A stretch of 37,162 nucleotides of DNA from Candidatus Poribacteria bacterium (GTDB taxonomy: Bacteria; Poribacteria; WGA-4E; WGA-3G), in the NCBI GenBank assembly GCA_012271015.1, contig JAAXHD010000258.1, positions 1 through 37,162 on the forward strand. Reading direction: 5' to 3'. This document shows positions 11,201 through 19,972 of the stretch, piece after piece. The notes under the pieces were generated by a model, which was not told where the DNA came from, did not search any database, and saw only the letters and a program-made list of their open reading frames with translations. Made by a program: the position numbers and the translations under genes. Position 1 is the first letter of the stretch; every line of letters starts with the position of its first letter.

Positions 11201-12113
11201 ACCTGTTAAAGCCTGTAGCGATCTTTTGTTCAAGTGTTGGTTCCGGCAGGAGATCTCCCGCTAACTGCTCAGTTGTGAACTGATCAAAAGGCATATTTTG
11301 ATTGAATGCCTCGATAACCCAATCACGGTAGGGCCACATTTCACGATAGTTATCTAAGTGGAGTCCGTGCGTATCACCGTACCGTGCGACATCTAACCAG
11401 AAGCGTCCGAGATGTTCGCCATATTCCGGCTTTGCCATGAAGGCTTCAATAACTTTTTCGTAAGCGTTGGGTGAATCGTCTGCAAGGAATTCGTGAATTT
11501 CCTCACGCGTCGGTGGTAAGCCAGTGAGGTCTAAACTTAAACGTCGGATAAGAGTTCGTTTATCGGCTTCATTTGCGGGTTGTAGACCCTCTTTTTCGAG
11601 GCGTGAAAGTATGAACGCATCAATGGGGTTTCGTACCCAATCTCCGTTCTTGACCGCTGGTGGCATTGGACGGACGGGTGTAGTAAATGCCCAGTGTTCT
11701 TCCCATTTCGCGCCTTCGCGAATCCACTGTGTAACCGCTTCAATTTGTGCCGGTGTCAGCGTTTTATTGAAATCTGCTGGCGGCATGCGATAATTGTCAT
11801 CGTTGGAGATGATGCGAAGGTGGAGTTCGCTCTCTTTTGGTTTACCGGGAACGATTACAGGGTATCCGCTCGGTTCAGAGAACGCCCCTTCTTTCGTATC
11901 AATCCGTAGGTTCGCTTGCCGAGTGTTCACGTCTGGTCCGTGGCACGCATAACAGTTATCCGAAAGAATAGGTCGGATGTCAAGGTTGTAATTAAGGGGG
12001 GGTTGTGGTGTTTCGCTCTGTTCCGCGAGGACAGTGGGAAGTCCTAAGACGGCGAGGTAGAAACATACCAACAAGGTTCCCATGAGGGGAATCGTATTCT
12101 TAGCAGTCTTCAC
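8259..12113 (-). CDS. Planctomycete-type cytochrome c (PSCyt1) / DUF1549 / DUF1553 protein
   Basis: 1284 aa; signal peptide; NCYACHGPD haem-binding motif; [12 protein letters not shown] (DUF1549), [36 protein letters not shown] (DUF1553). Confidence 0.93.
   Translation of the reverse strand: [1284 protein letters not shown]
10320..10529 (-). repeat. Intragenic 42-bp minisatellite, 5 degenerate units (14 aa each)
   Basis: Translated units: [14 protein letters not shown] / [14 protein letters not shown] / [14 protein letters not shown] / [14 protein letters not shown] / [14 protein letters not shown]. Confidence 0.75.
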
Positions 12114-12130
12114 TGGTATTCTCTCCCTTT

Positions 12131-12173
12131 GCTGACGAAGCCTTCAATTGGAAATTGAACAGCGAAGGTCAGC
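12131..12173. promoter_or_regulatory. Structured leader/palindrome upstream of the DUF1549 gene
   Basis: Nested inverted repeats: GCTGAC 12131-12136 / GTCAGC 12168-12173 and TTCAATT-GGA-AATTGAA 12143-12159. Confidence 0.5.
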
Positions 12174-12197
12174 TTTCAGCGTTGTAGACAGCAGTTC

Positions 12198-12239
12198 GCA
12201 AGTCGGCTGATTACAAATAAAGTACAAGCCGCGACTTGC
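12198..12239. repeat. Intergenic inverted repeat (possible terminator or REP-like element)
   Basis: GCAAGTCGGCT (12198-12208) pairs with AGCC-GC-GACTTGC (12227-12239) with a 2-nt bulge. Confidence 0.5.
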
Positions 12240-12385
12240 CATAGTAGAATTAGCAATTGTGACGCTAAATCTGTCAAAAGGTTTAGCACTTCACCTATAA
12301 TTTTACGGTGAGGTTGCTTTTTTGTCAAATATTTCGCGCATTGGAGTCAATATCTTGTTTATACTAAATCATAAGAAAAGTCCTA

Positions 12386-13192
12386 CTATGTGCCGATCTT
12401 CTCAAAGATGATAACATGCTGCCAAGGCAAGTCGTGGCGGGTTTCTACCCACACAAGTGGGTGTGGTGTTGCCTCTTTAATCACCTGTAACTCACTCATC
12501 TTGTGCAAACGCTTGATCGGGACACTCCGATCTTCAGCACGATATTCGACAAAAACGACCCTACCCCCCGTTTTGAGCCCACGGCAGATGTTCTGCAGCA
12601 TCTCATACGGATGTGAAAACTCGTGATAGACATCCACCATAATCGCCAAATCTACTGATTCCGGCGGCAGTTTCGGATCGGTAATCGTGCCCAACACCCC
12701 TTTGATATTGGTAATACCTGCTTCTGCCATCTTCTCAGCAAGGATGTCAAGCATCTCCTGCTGAATTTCAACACCGTAGATGGTGCCTGTCTCACCGATC
12801 TTCGGGGAGATGCGTCGAGCGATATAACCCGTGCCGACACCGATATCTGCGACGACATCTCCTTCTTCGAGTTCCAGTAACTCAACGAGGAGGATCGGCA
12901 TTTCTTCGTGTTCACGTTCCGGACGTTCCAACCATTCTGCGCCTTGGTGGCCCATTACACGAGAGATTTCGCGTCCCATGTAAAATTTGCCAATGCCGTC
13001 CGGACTGCGTTTGCCCTGTTTATAGATTGTACTCGCTGGACGCGTAGGCTCGGTTTCTGATTGCGACTCACCGCGTGGCACTGTTGCCACATGATTCAAC
13101 AGGAGCAACACACCTATAATGCTTACGGAGAGTTTAGGGATCTTCAAAGACCCGCGGCGCACTGCTGTGACTTTCCAACGATTTTTGAGCAT
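12386..13192 (-). CDS. Class I SAM-dependent methyltransferase with N-terminal signal/anchor segment
   Basis: VVADIGVGTGYIARRISP motif I; hydrophobic LSVSIIGVLLLLNHVATV near N terminus; start MLKNRWKV at 13192, directly after the stop of the upstream gene. Confidence 0.85.
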   Translation of the reverse strand: MLKNRWKVTAVRRGSLKIPKLSVSIIGVLLLLNHVATVPRGESQSETEPTRPASTIYKQGKRSPDGIGKFYMGREISRVMGHQGAEWLERPEREHEEMPILLVELLELEEGDVVADIGVGTGYIARRISPKIGETGTIYGVEIQQEMLDILAEKMAEAGITNIKGVLGTITDPKLPPESVDLAIMVDVYHEFSHPYEMLQNICRGLKTGGRVVFVEYRAEDRSVPIKRLHKMSELQVIKEATPHPLVWVETRHDLPWQHVIIFEKIGT

Positions 13193-13196
13193 CGCG

Positions 13197-14240
13197 TTAC
13201 CACCTTCCGAGGTAAAGTGCCCGATTTTCCATCGGCATTGGCACCCGAACCCCCTGCTGTCGTTGCGAGTCAACTATTGCGAAAACCATCTCAGTGCTTC
13301 GGTGTGCAAGGCGAATGTTGCCTTGCGTCTCGGTATCGGTCTCAATCGCATCGACGATATCTTCAATACAACCCACAGTGCCACTCTTCCGTTCATAGGG
13401 TGGGAATTGCGCTTCTAAAATCTCGTTAAACTGTCCTTGCCGTTTGCGGAGGTAGAAACCGAGCCCGTTATTGAGTGCCCGAACTGTGCCTTCGCTACAA
13501 TTCACCTCAAATTCGTAAGCCGTGCCGGGAATGCTGATGCCGTTAATACCGTTCTGGAAACGGATAAATCCCATAACAATACTGGGATCGGTTTCAGTGC
13601 GGTTATCCGCAAAATCGGCATCGTCAACCGCAACGTTGCCTTGCACGTATTCTATTGGTGAATCGCTTGCCAAGAAGAGAAGCATATCCGCCGCGTGCGT
13701 ATATCCCCAGAGAGCAGAGCCACCGCTATAGGCGATAATAGAGCGTCTTTCGCCAAGTTCACCACTTTCGAGGATCTCGCGCATTTTAATATAGCCTGGT
13801 GTATAACGGCGTTGCGTGCCGAGATTGAATTTGACGTTATATTTTTCGCATACCTCTACCATGGCATCTGCCTCTTCCATAGAGGCACAAAGCGGTTTAT
13901 CGCAGTAGATGCCTTTTACACCGTTTTCTGCGGCGAATTGCGTGATGTCGGCATGGTTACCCGGACGTGTAGCGATGCTGACAATATCCGGTTTCTCTTC
14001 AAGGATCATCTCTTGATAGTCTAAATAGTACTTCGGGATATCCCATTTATCACAGACGTATTGCGCCTTCTCTTCGACGACATCTGCAGCGGCGACAATG
14101 TCTGTCCGTTCAAAAGCAGTATACCCCGCGGCGTGGGAATACGGCAGTGCTCCGTGCGGTGTTGCACGGACTTCTTCATCGATTGTGCCGCCCATTCTAC
14201 CACAGCCAACAATACAAACACGATATTGACTCGCTCCCAT
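13197..14240 (-). CDS. Gfo/Idh/MocA family oxidoreductase
   Basis: 347 aa; YRVCIVGCGRMGG nucleotide-binding start; CDKPLCASMEEAD motif. Confidence 0.9.
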   Translation of the reverse strand: MGASQYRVCIVGCGRMGGTIDEEVRATPHGALPYSHAAGYTAFERTDIVAAADVVEEKAQYVCDKWDIPKYYLDYQEMILEEKPDIVSIATRPGNHADITQFAAENGVKGIYCDKPLCASMEEADAMVEVCEKYNVKFNLGTQRRYTPGYIKMREILESGELGERRSIIAYSGGSALWGYTHAADMLLFLASDSPIEYVQGNVAVDDADFADNRTETDPSIVMGFIRFQNGINGISIPGTAYEFEVNCSEGTVRALNNGLGFYLRKRQGQFNEILEAQFPPYERKSGTVGCIEDIVDAIETDTETQGNIRLAHRSTEMVFAIVDSQRQQGVRVPMPMENRALYLGRW

Positions 14241-14312
14241 TGGATTTCCCTCCCTGTTCGGGTTTTCGCTGGCAAGCCGAGAACTTGCTATACAGAAATC
14301 TGAATTACCATG

Positions 14313-15152
14313 TTAAACGCTTAACTCTACGACATCTTGTTTGGTAATTTCCTTCGTATGTCCATAAGACGCGGTTTGCACCAGTTCTTGAACTTCGGGT
14401 GTTAAACGGTTGACAATTGACTCCGGCAGACTTATCTGACCCTCATATTGCGGGCGGTATCGGAGAATCAGGAAACGTCTATCCCTATCCTTCGGCTTCC
14501 ACCGCAAAACACCATGTGTCAACAGTTCAGAGATGACGACAAAATCACCCGCCTTCGGAGTGATATTGGTGAAAACGTCATCGGGTTCCGGGTCGATACC
14601 GTCGGGTCCCGGCGTTAGTAAATCTTCAGGTCTCTCAAATTTGCTCTTGTGCGAACCGGGGATAACAATGAGTCCGCCTTCGCCGGGTTGCACATCTGTC
14701 AGATAAAAGAACGCTACAAAGTCGTTGCAGTAGATTTGGCTGTTCTGAACTTCATAGCGGGTAAGCCAGGGTCGTCCCTCGCGTGCACAGTGCAAGCCTG
14801 ACGGATTTGTCCCCATCGGTTGCCTGTCCGGATTATGCTGTTCGAGTGTGAGGGTGCCAGTGACAAATCTTGGTTTATCGTAAGTGAATTCTTTGATAAG
14901 TGGCCAGATAGTTGGATGCACCGTCATCGCTTCAAGGGACCGGTCGAAGGCGAATCCGTGTTCGTATCTGCCACCTTTACCGGGGTCTAAGTCGCGAGGG
15001 CGCGTCGTAAATTCTTCAGGGCGCTCATCAAGTGGCATGTGGATGTACCTATCCACAGCCTCTTGTGCCTCCTTCAGGATGTCCCCTTTGACCGCACCCT
15101 TGATGTGTAAATAGCCTGTGACATCGAACAGATAACGTTGTTCTGGTGTCAT
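14313..15152 (-). CDS. Phytanoyl-CoA dioxygenase (PhyH)-like protein
   Basis: 279 aa; FYLTDVQPGEGGLIVIPGSHKSKF and LTHGVLRW...RRFLILRY patterns. Confidence 0.85.
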   Translation of the reverse strand: MTPEQRYLFDVTGYLHIKGAVKGDILKEAQEAVDRYIHMPLDERPEEFTTRPRDLDPGKGGRYEHGFAFDRSLEAMTVHPTIWPLIKEFTYDKPRFVTGTLTLEQHNPDRQPMGTNPSGLHCAREGRPWLTRYEVQNSQIYCNDFVAFFYLTDVQPGEGGLIVIPGSHKSKFERPEDLLTPGPDGIDPEPDDVFTNITPKAGDFVVISELLTHGVLRWKPKDRDRRFLILRYRPQYEGQISLPESIVNRLTPEVQELVQTASYGHTKEITKQDVVELSV

Positions 15153-15355
15153 TTTTTACTCCCATTAGGTTATTTGAACATGTTCTCTTTTGACAATATC
15201 CTTGATGTGCGTATAAAGTCCACCGATCGTTCGTGCGAAAATTATACACGCGCGTCCAGTTTTCGTCAAATGTCTTTTTATCAGATGTGCACCTTGAACG
15301 CAAAAGGCGAAACTTCAAACTTTGCCACGAGGTAAGCGGGAATCTTAGTATGCAC

Positions 15356-15384
15356 TTGCAAGCTGACTCTTTCTGTAGTAAAAT
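15356..15384 (+). promoter_or_regulatory. Putative sigma70-type promoter
   Basis: TTGCAA (15356-15361) - 17 nt - TAAAAT (15379-15384), 26 nt before the ATG at 15411. Confidence 0.55.
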
Positions 15385-15410
15385 GTCTGAAAACGAAATA
15401 GGGGTTGTAT

Positions 15411-16325
15411 ATGAAACTCGGATTTGTGAGTGCAATTTTGCCAGAGCAGACGTTGGCAGAAATTGTCCAGTTCGCCGCAGATACCGGCTATGACTGCGTT
15501 GAATTGATGTGTTGGCCCAAGGGAAAGGCAGAACGCCGTTACGCTGGTGTTACACATGTTGATGTGACGGAACTTTCCGAAACAGAGGCGGATGAAATCC
15601 TGCAATGCGTCTCGGATGTGGGAATAACGATCAGCGGGTTGGGTTACTATCCCAATCCACTAACATCTGACGCGGCGGAAGCGGCTATCTATAGCGAACA
15701 TCTCAAAAAACTGATTCTGGCAGCAGAATGTCTCTCAGTGGACATCGTAAATACATTTATCGGTAGAGATCAAACGCGCACAATAGATGAGAATTGGCAC
15801 CGTTTTAAACAGGTATGGAAACCCATAATCCAATTCGCCGCCGACCACGGTATCCGCATCGGGATTGAGAATTGCCCAATGTTTTTCACCGAAGACGAAT
15901 GGCCCGCTGGGCAAAACCTCGCTTATTGTCCCGCGGTTTGGGAGCGAATGTTTGAAGAGATTCCCTCCTCGAATTTCGGGCTTAACTTCGATCCATCGCA
16001 TTGTATATGGCTCCAGATGGACTACCTTAAACCGCTCGTGACCTTTGCGGATCGAATCTTCCACGTGCATGCAAAAGACGCTCGGTTGGATAGGGCAAAG
16101 CTTGATGAGGTCGGTGTCCTCGCAACGCCTTTGTCGTATCATACGCCGAAATTGCCGGGATTAGGAGATGTCAATTGGGGCAACTTCTTCTCCGTCTTGA
16201 GCGATACCGGCTATGACGGGGCAGTCTGCGTTGAGGTAGAGGATCGGGCTTATGAGGAAACGTTGGAGATGCGGCAGCGTGCTTTAAGCCAAAGCCATGT
16301 CTTCCTGAGGCAGTTTATGGGATAA
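15411..16325 (+). CDS. Sugar phosphate isomerase/epimerase (TIM barrel, AP endonuclease 2-like)
   Basis: [69 protein letters not shown] Shine-Dalgarno before the ATG at 15411. Confidence 0.9.
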   Translation: MKLGFVSAILPEQTLAEIVQFAADTGYDCVELMCWPKGKAERRYAGVTHVDVTELSETEADEILQCVSDVGITISGLGYYPNPLTSDAAEAAIYSEHLKKLILAAECLSVDIVNTFIGRDQTRTIDENWHRFKQVWKPIIQFAADHGIRIGIENCPMFFTEDEWPAGQNLAYCPAVWERMFEEIPSSNFGLNFDPSHCIWLQMDYLKPLVTFADRIFHVHAKDARLDRAKLDEVGVLATPLSYHTPKLPGLGDVNWGNFFSVLSDTGYDGAVCVEVEDRAYEETLEMRQRALSQSHVFLRQFMG

Positions 16326-16354
16326 GTCTGTCCCTGGCGAGATTAAAAGTAGTC

Positions 16355-16371
16355 GGCGCGCGCCGCGTGCC
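16355..16371. repeat. Intergenic hairpin GGCGCGC-GCC-GCGTGCC
   Basis: 7-bp stem with one G.U pair, 3-nt loop; 5' flank GATTAAAAGTAG shared with the hairpin at 34389. Confidence 0.6.
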
Positions 16372-16514
16372 GTAACAGGGTGAAGAGTATAGTATAAATT
16401 GCACACTTACAAGCAGTTTCGTTTGTAGTAGGGTGATTTATCGCCTGTCAGTTACCTAATTTATGAGTGCTCTCATCCTTATAAAATTACCCGCTTACTT
16501 TTTGATTCTTTTTC

Positions 16515-17678
16515 ATGACACATAATTACGACTGGTTGGACACGGAACGTGAAACACTGGAACACGCTGGCTTACGCCGCCACCTCCGTACGGTCAGGAG
16601 TGCCCCAACGGGGACGATTAATCTTGATGGACGCGACGTTGTATTGCTCGGTTCAAACAACTATTTGGGATTAAGCACGCATCCGAAAGTTATCGCTGCT
16701 GCTGTCGAGGCGACACGAACTTTCGGCACCGGATCAAGTGGTTCCCGTCTCATTTCAGGAAATAGCGAACTCTATACAACCTTGGAAGCCAATCTTGCGG
16801 AGGCAAAGGGAACCGAAGCCGCGCTTGTTTTCAGTTCCGGCTATGCCGCCAATACGAGTGTTATTCCTGTGCTTGCGGAGGAAGGCGATCTCATCTTAAG
16901 CGATGCCCTCAATCACGCCAGTATCATAGATGGATGCCGTCTCAGTCGCGCCACCAAAAAAGTCTATCAGCACTGTGATGTGGAACACCTTAAAACCTTG
17001 CTATCAGAATCCTCTACGTTTCGGCGGCGGCTCATCGTAACAGATGGTGTTTTCAGCATGGATGGCGATATTGTTCCCTTACCCGATATTTGCGACCTCG
17101 CTGCAGGGCACGATGCAATGGTGTTGGTAGATGACGCGCACGGATTTGGTGTATTAGGGAAGGATGGAGGTGGCACCGCTGCACATTTCGGGTTGGAAGG
17201 AGAAAATATTATTCAGATGGGCACGCTCAGCAAAGCAGTTGGCGCACTCGGTGGGTATATCGCCGGGAGTCGTCCCCTGATTGAGTTGCTTATTAATCGT
17301 GCCCGCGGCTTCATCTTCACGACAGGACTCCCACCGGCGACGTTGGCTGCTGCGAATGCCGCACTTGACCTCATCCGATCTACACCCGAATTACGCCAAC
17401 GCCTGTTCTCCCATGCGAAGTGCCTCAAAACGGCGTTAATCGATTTGGGATATACCCTATTACCGAGTGAAACACAAATCCTACCAGTAGTGTTGCGGAG
17501 TCCGCAACGGGCGACACGCGTAGCAGAATCGCTACTTGCTGAGGGAGTATTCGCGCCAGCGATCCGTCCTCCAGCTGTGCCGCCTGAAACGAGCCGCTTG
17601 AGGCTTACCGTCATGGCAACGCATACGGAAGCAGAAATCCAACGTGCGATTGATGCATTTACAGCAGTCGTTCCCTAA
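16515..17678 (+). CDS. bioF: 8-amino-7-oxononanoate synthase / 2-amino-3-ketobutyrate CoA ligase family (BioF-like)
   Basis: 387 aa; LLGSNNYLGLSTHPKV, FGTGSSGSRLISGN, VDDAHGFGVLGKDGGG, GTLSKAVGALGGYIAGS. Confidence 0.85.
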   Translation: MTHNYDWLDTERETLEHAGLRRHLRTVRSAPTGTINLDGRDVVLLGSNNYLGLSTHPKVIAAAVEATRTFGTGSSGSRLISGNSELYTTLEANLAEAKGTEAALVFSSGYAANTSVIPVLAEEGDLILSDALNHASIIDGCRLSRATKKVYQHCDVEHLKTLLSESSTFRRRLIVTDGVFSMDGDIVPLPDICDLAAGHDAMVLVDDAHGFGVLGKDGGGTAAHFGLEGENIIQMGTLSKAVGALGGYIAGSRPLIELLINRARGFIFTTGLPPATLAAANAALDLIRSTPELRQRLFSHAKCLKTALIDLGYTLLPSETQILPVVLRSPQRATRVAESLLAEGVFAPAIRPPAVPPETSRLRLTVMATHTEAEIQRAIDAFTAVVP

Positions 17679-17730
17679 ATTTCATTAGTAACAATTTCAA
17701 ATCACGCCGAACCGTCCCAAAATCTCTTCC

Positions 17731-17767
17731 AATCCGCGTAATCCGCACAATCTGTGATAATCCGCGG
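17731..17767 (+). repeat. Short degenerate tandem repeat, ~9-10 bp period, 4 units
   Basis: AATCCGCGT / AATCCGCAC / AATCTGTGAT / AATCCGCGG. Confidence 0.6.
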
Positions 17768-17819
17768 TTCAGACAATTGGCACCCTACACATCTCACTCA
17801 AAGGCTTTACTTTCATCTC

Positions 17820-17848
17820 TTGAATTTTTTCCCGCTTCATGCTAAACT
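17820..17848 (+). promoter_or_regulatory. Putative sigma70-type promoter
   Basis: TTGAAT (17820-17825) - 17 nt - TAAACT (17843-17848), upstream of the cupin gene ATG at 17881. Confidence 0.45.
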
Positions 17849-17880
17849 AAAACAAATCCTAAGAAAGACGGTGATCAGAA

Positions 17881-18294
17881 ATGAGCACAAAAGCACATAT
17901 CATCGACTTTGAGAAACAGAACCCTATAGACCGAGGAACCGGTGTGAAAACCGTCCCATTAGCCGGTAAATGGATCGATTCCACGTCACTCACCAACGGT
18001 GTAACAATGTTTGACCCCGGCGCCGCAATCGCACGCCACTATCACAACTGCGATGAGTCCGTTACGATTCTTGAAGGCGAAGCCTCCTGTGAGGTTGATG
18101 GCGAGGTTTTCGCCATGAAAGCCTTTGACACGACATTCGTTCCCGCGGGTATCCCGCATCGGTTTTGGAATGACAGCGATGCACCCATGAAAATCTTATG
18201 GACCTATGCTTCTGTTAGCGTGACCCGCACCTTTACAGAAACAGGCGAAACCGTGGAACACTTGTCACCGGGCGATCAGGCGGTTGTCAAATAA
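17881..18294 (+). CDS. Cupin domain protein
   Basis: 137 aa; [47 protein letters not shown] matches cupin motifs 1 and 2. Confidence 0.9.
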   Translation: MSTKAHIIDFEKQNPIDRGTGVKTVPLAGKWIDSTSLTNGVTMFDPGAAIARHYHNCDESVTILEGEASCEVDGEVFAMKAFDTTFVPAGIPHRFWNDSDAPMKILWTYASVSVTRTFTETGETVEHLSPGDQAVVK

Positions 18295-18315
18295 CAACGA
18301 CTGAGGAGACCTAAA

Positions 18316-19554
18316 ATGTCCGTTCAAACCTATATTAAGAACAATCAAGCCGCGCTCTGTGCGTTGCTTCAGGAACTCGTCAGGATTCCTACGGTTAACC
18401 CACCCGGCGAAAATTATGCCGACATTGTTGGACTACTGGACGCGAAGGGTCAGGCATTGGGGATGCAGACACGGATTGCCGAGGTCCCCACGGCACGTGC
18501 TGAACAGGTTATCCCGAACGCCGACAGCCATCCGCGGTTGAACCTTATTGCCCGTTGGGATGTCGGAGCAGAGAAGACAGTACACTTCAACGCACACTAC
18601 GATGTGGTCCCCGTGGCAGGGGACTGGCGTTTCAATGATCCATTCAGTGGTGAGATTGATGGTGAGTGGCTATACGGGCGCGGAGCCGACGATATGAAAG
18701 ATGCCATCGCTGCACTCCTGTTTGCAATTCAGGCTGTCCAAGAAACGGGAGTCAAACCGCAGTTCAACATCGAATGTTCTTTCACCTGTGATGAAGAAAC
18801 CGGCGGAGAGTTAGGGGCGGGATATGTTGTTGAGGAAGGGTTAGTTAATGCAGATTATGTCGTCAATTGCGAGGGCGGTTCAGAAATGAACATCGGTAAC
18901 GGGCATAACGGTGTACTGTGGTTGGAGGTTGAGGTGCAGGGCAAAGCGGCACACGGGGCACAGCCAGATAAAGGGATAAACGCCTTTGAGAAAGCGGCTG
19001 AGCTCGTAACGGCACTCCAACGGGTTAAACGGAACCTGAAGGTGCCTGAGCGTGCCTTTAAACTCAGTGATGGCGGCGACCGGCATCCAACGTTAAATAT
19101 CGGCGGAACGTTCCGCGGAACCGATGGTGATAAGGTCAACACCGTTCCTGCGCGTGTCACCTTCTCGATTGATAGGCGGATTACCCCGAACGAAGAACTC
19201 GAATTTGCCGAACTCGAATTGCGGGAGGCAATTTCCGGGGCGTGCCAATACTATCCCGATTTGGTTGCAGAAGCGAGAGCCATCTTGCGAATTGAACCCT
19301 GTTTGACAGATACCGCTTCACCGATAGCGCAGGCGTTCGCTGACGCAGTGCGTACAGTCCGTTTCAATCAACCGCGGTTTAAGGGCACTACCGGATTTAC
19401 AGACTTGCACTACTTCGTCAATACAGGTTTACCGGGAGTTGGCTACGGACCAAGCGGCGAGGGCGGACACGCTATCAATGAACGTGTGAATATTCCCGAT
19501 CTGGTCAGAACCTCCACTATCTACGCAACCTTTATGACGCGCGCTGAACTGTAA
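18316..19554 (+). CDS. M20 family metallopeptidase (ArgE/DapE/CPG2-like)
   Basis: 412 aa; NAHYDVVPVAGDW, WLYGRGADDMKDAIAAL, CDEETGGELGAGYV. Confidence 0.92.
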   Translation: MSVQTYIKNNQAALCALLQELVRIPTVNPPGENYADIVGLLDAKGQALGMQTRIAEVPTARAEQVIPNADSHPRLNLIARWDVGAEKTVHFNAHYDVVPVAGDWRFNDPFSGEIDGEWLYGRGADDMKDAIAALLFAIQAVQETGVKPQFNIECSFTCDEETGGELGAGYVVEEGLVNADYVVNCEGGSEMNIGNGHNGVLWLEVEVQGKAAHGAQPDKGINAFEKAAELVTALQRVKRNLKVPERAFKLSDGGDRHPTLNIGGTFRGTDGDKVNTVPARVTFSIDRRITPNEELEFAELELREAISGACQYYPDLVAEARAILRIEPCLTDTASPIAQAFADAVRTVRFNQPRFKGTTGFTDLHYFVNTGLPGVGYGPSGEGGHAINERVNIPDLVRTSTIYATFMTRAEL

Positions 19555-19627
19555 AAAATAATCCTTTCAAGATTTCAGTTTCTTTGTTGGTGAGGTTTCC
19601 AACGTTATTCTCTTTAAGGCAGTGCGC

Positions 19628-19972
19628 ATGATAACACACCACCAAGTAGGTTTTGGAGGATCTCGCTTGAAGAAAAAATTCCAACGCTACATTGAAAATT
19701 TCACCTGCGCACAGTGTGGCATCTCCGTCAAGGGGAACGGCTATACCAATCACTGTCCAGAATGCCTCTGGAGCCAACACGTTGACGTAAACCCCGGCGA
19801 CCGATCCGCGTCCTGTCACGGTTTGATGGAACCGATAGGCTTTACTATAAAACACGGCGACTATATCCTAACCCACCGCTGCACAACTTGTGGTGTAGAA
19901 AAAAAGAATAAAACATCAAAAAATGACAGCTTTGAGGCTATCCTTAGCCTACAGGGGGAATTAAATGTCTAA
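19628..19972 (+). CDS. RNHCP-domain-like small zinc-binding protein
   Basis: FTCAQCGISVKGNGYTNHCPECLWSQHVDVNPGDRSASCHGLM...RCTTCG; overlaps the next gene start (ATGTCTAA). Confidence 0.75.
   Translation: MITHHQVGFGGSRLKKKFQRYIENFTCAQCGISVKGNGYTNHCPECLWSQHVDVNPGDRSASCHGLMEPIGFTIKHGDYILTHRCTTCGVEKKNKTSKNDSFEAILSLQGELNV

Noticed and set aside
12040-12050. AAGTCCTAAGACG as a possible MITE end
   Set aside because: Inside the signal-peptide coding region of the DUF1549 gene and lacks a partner inverted repeat.
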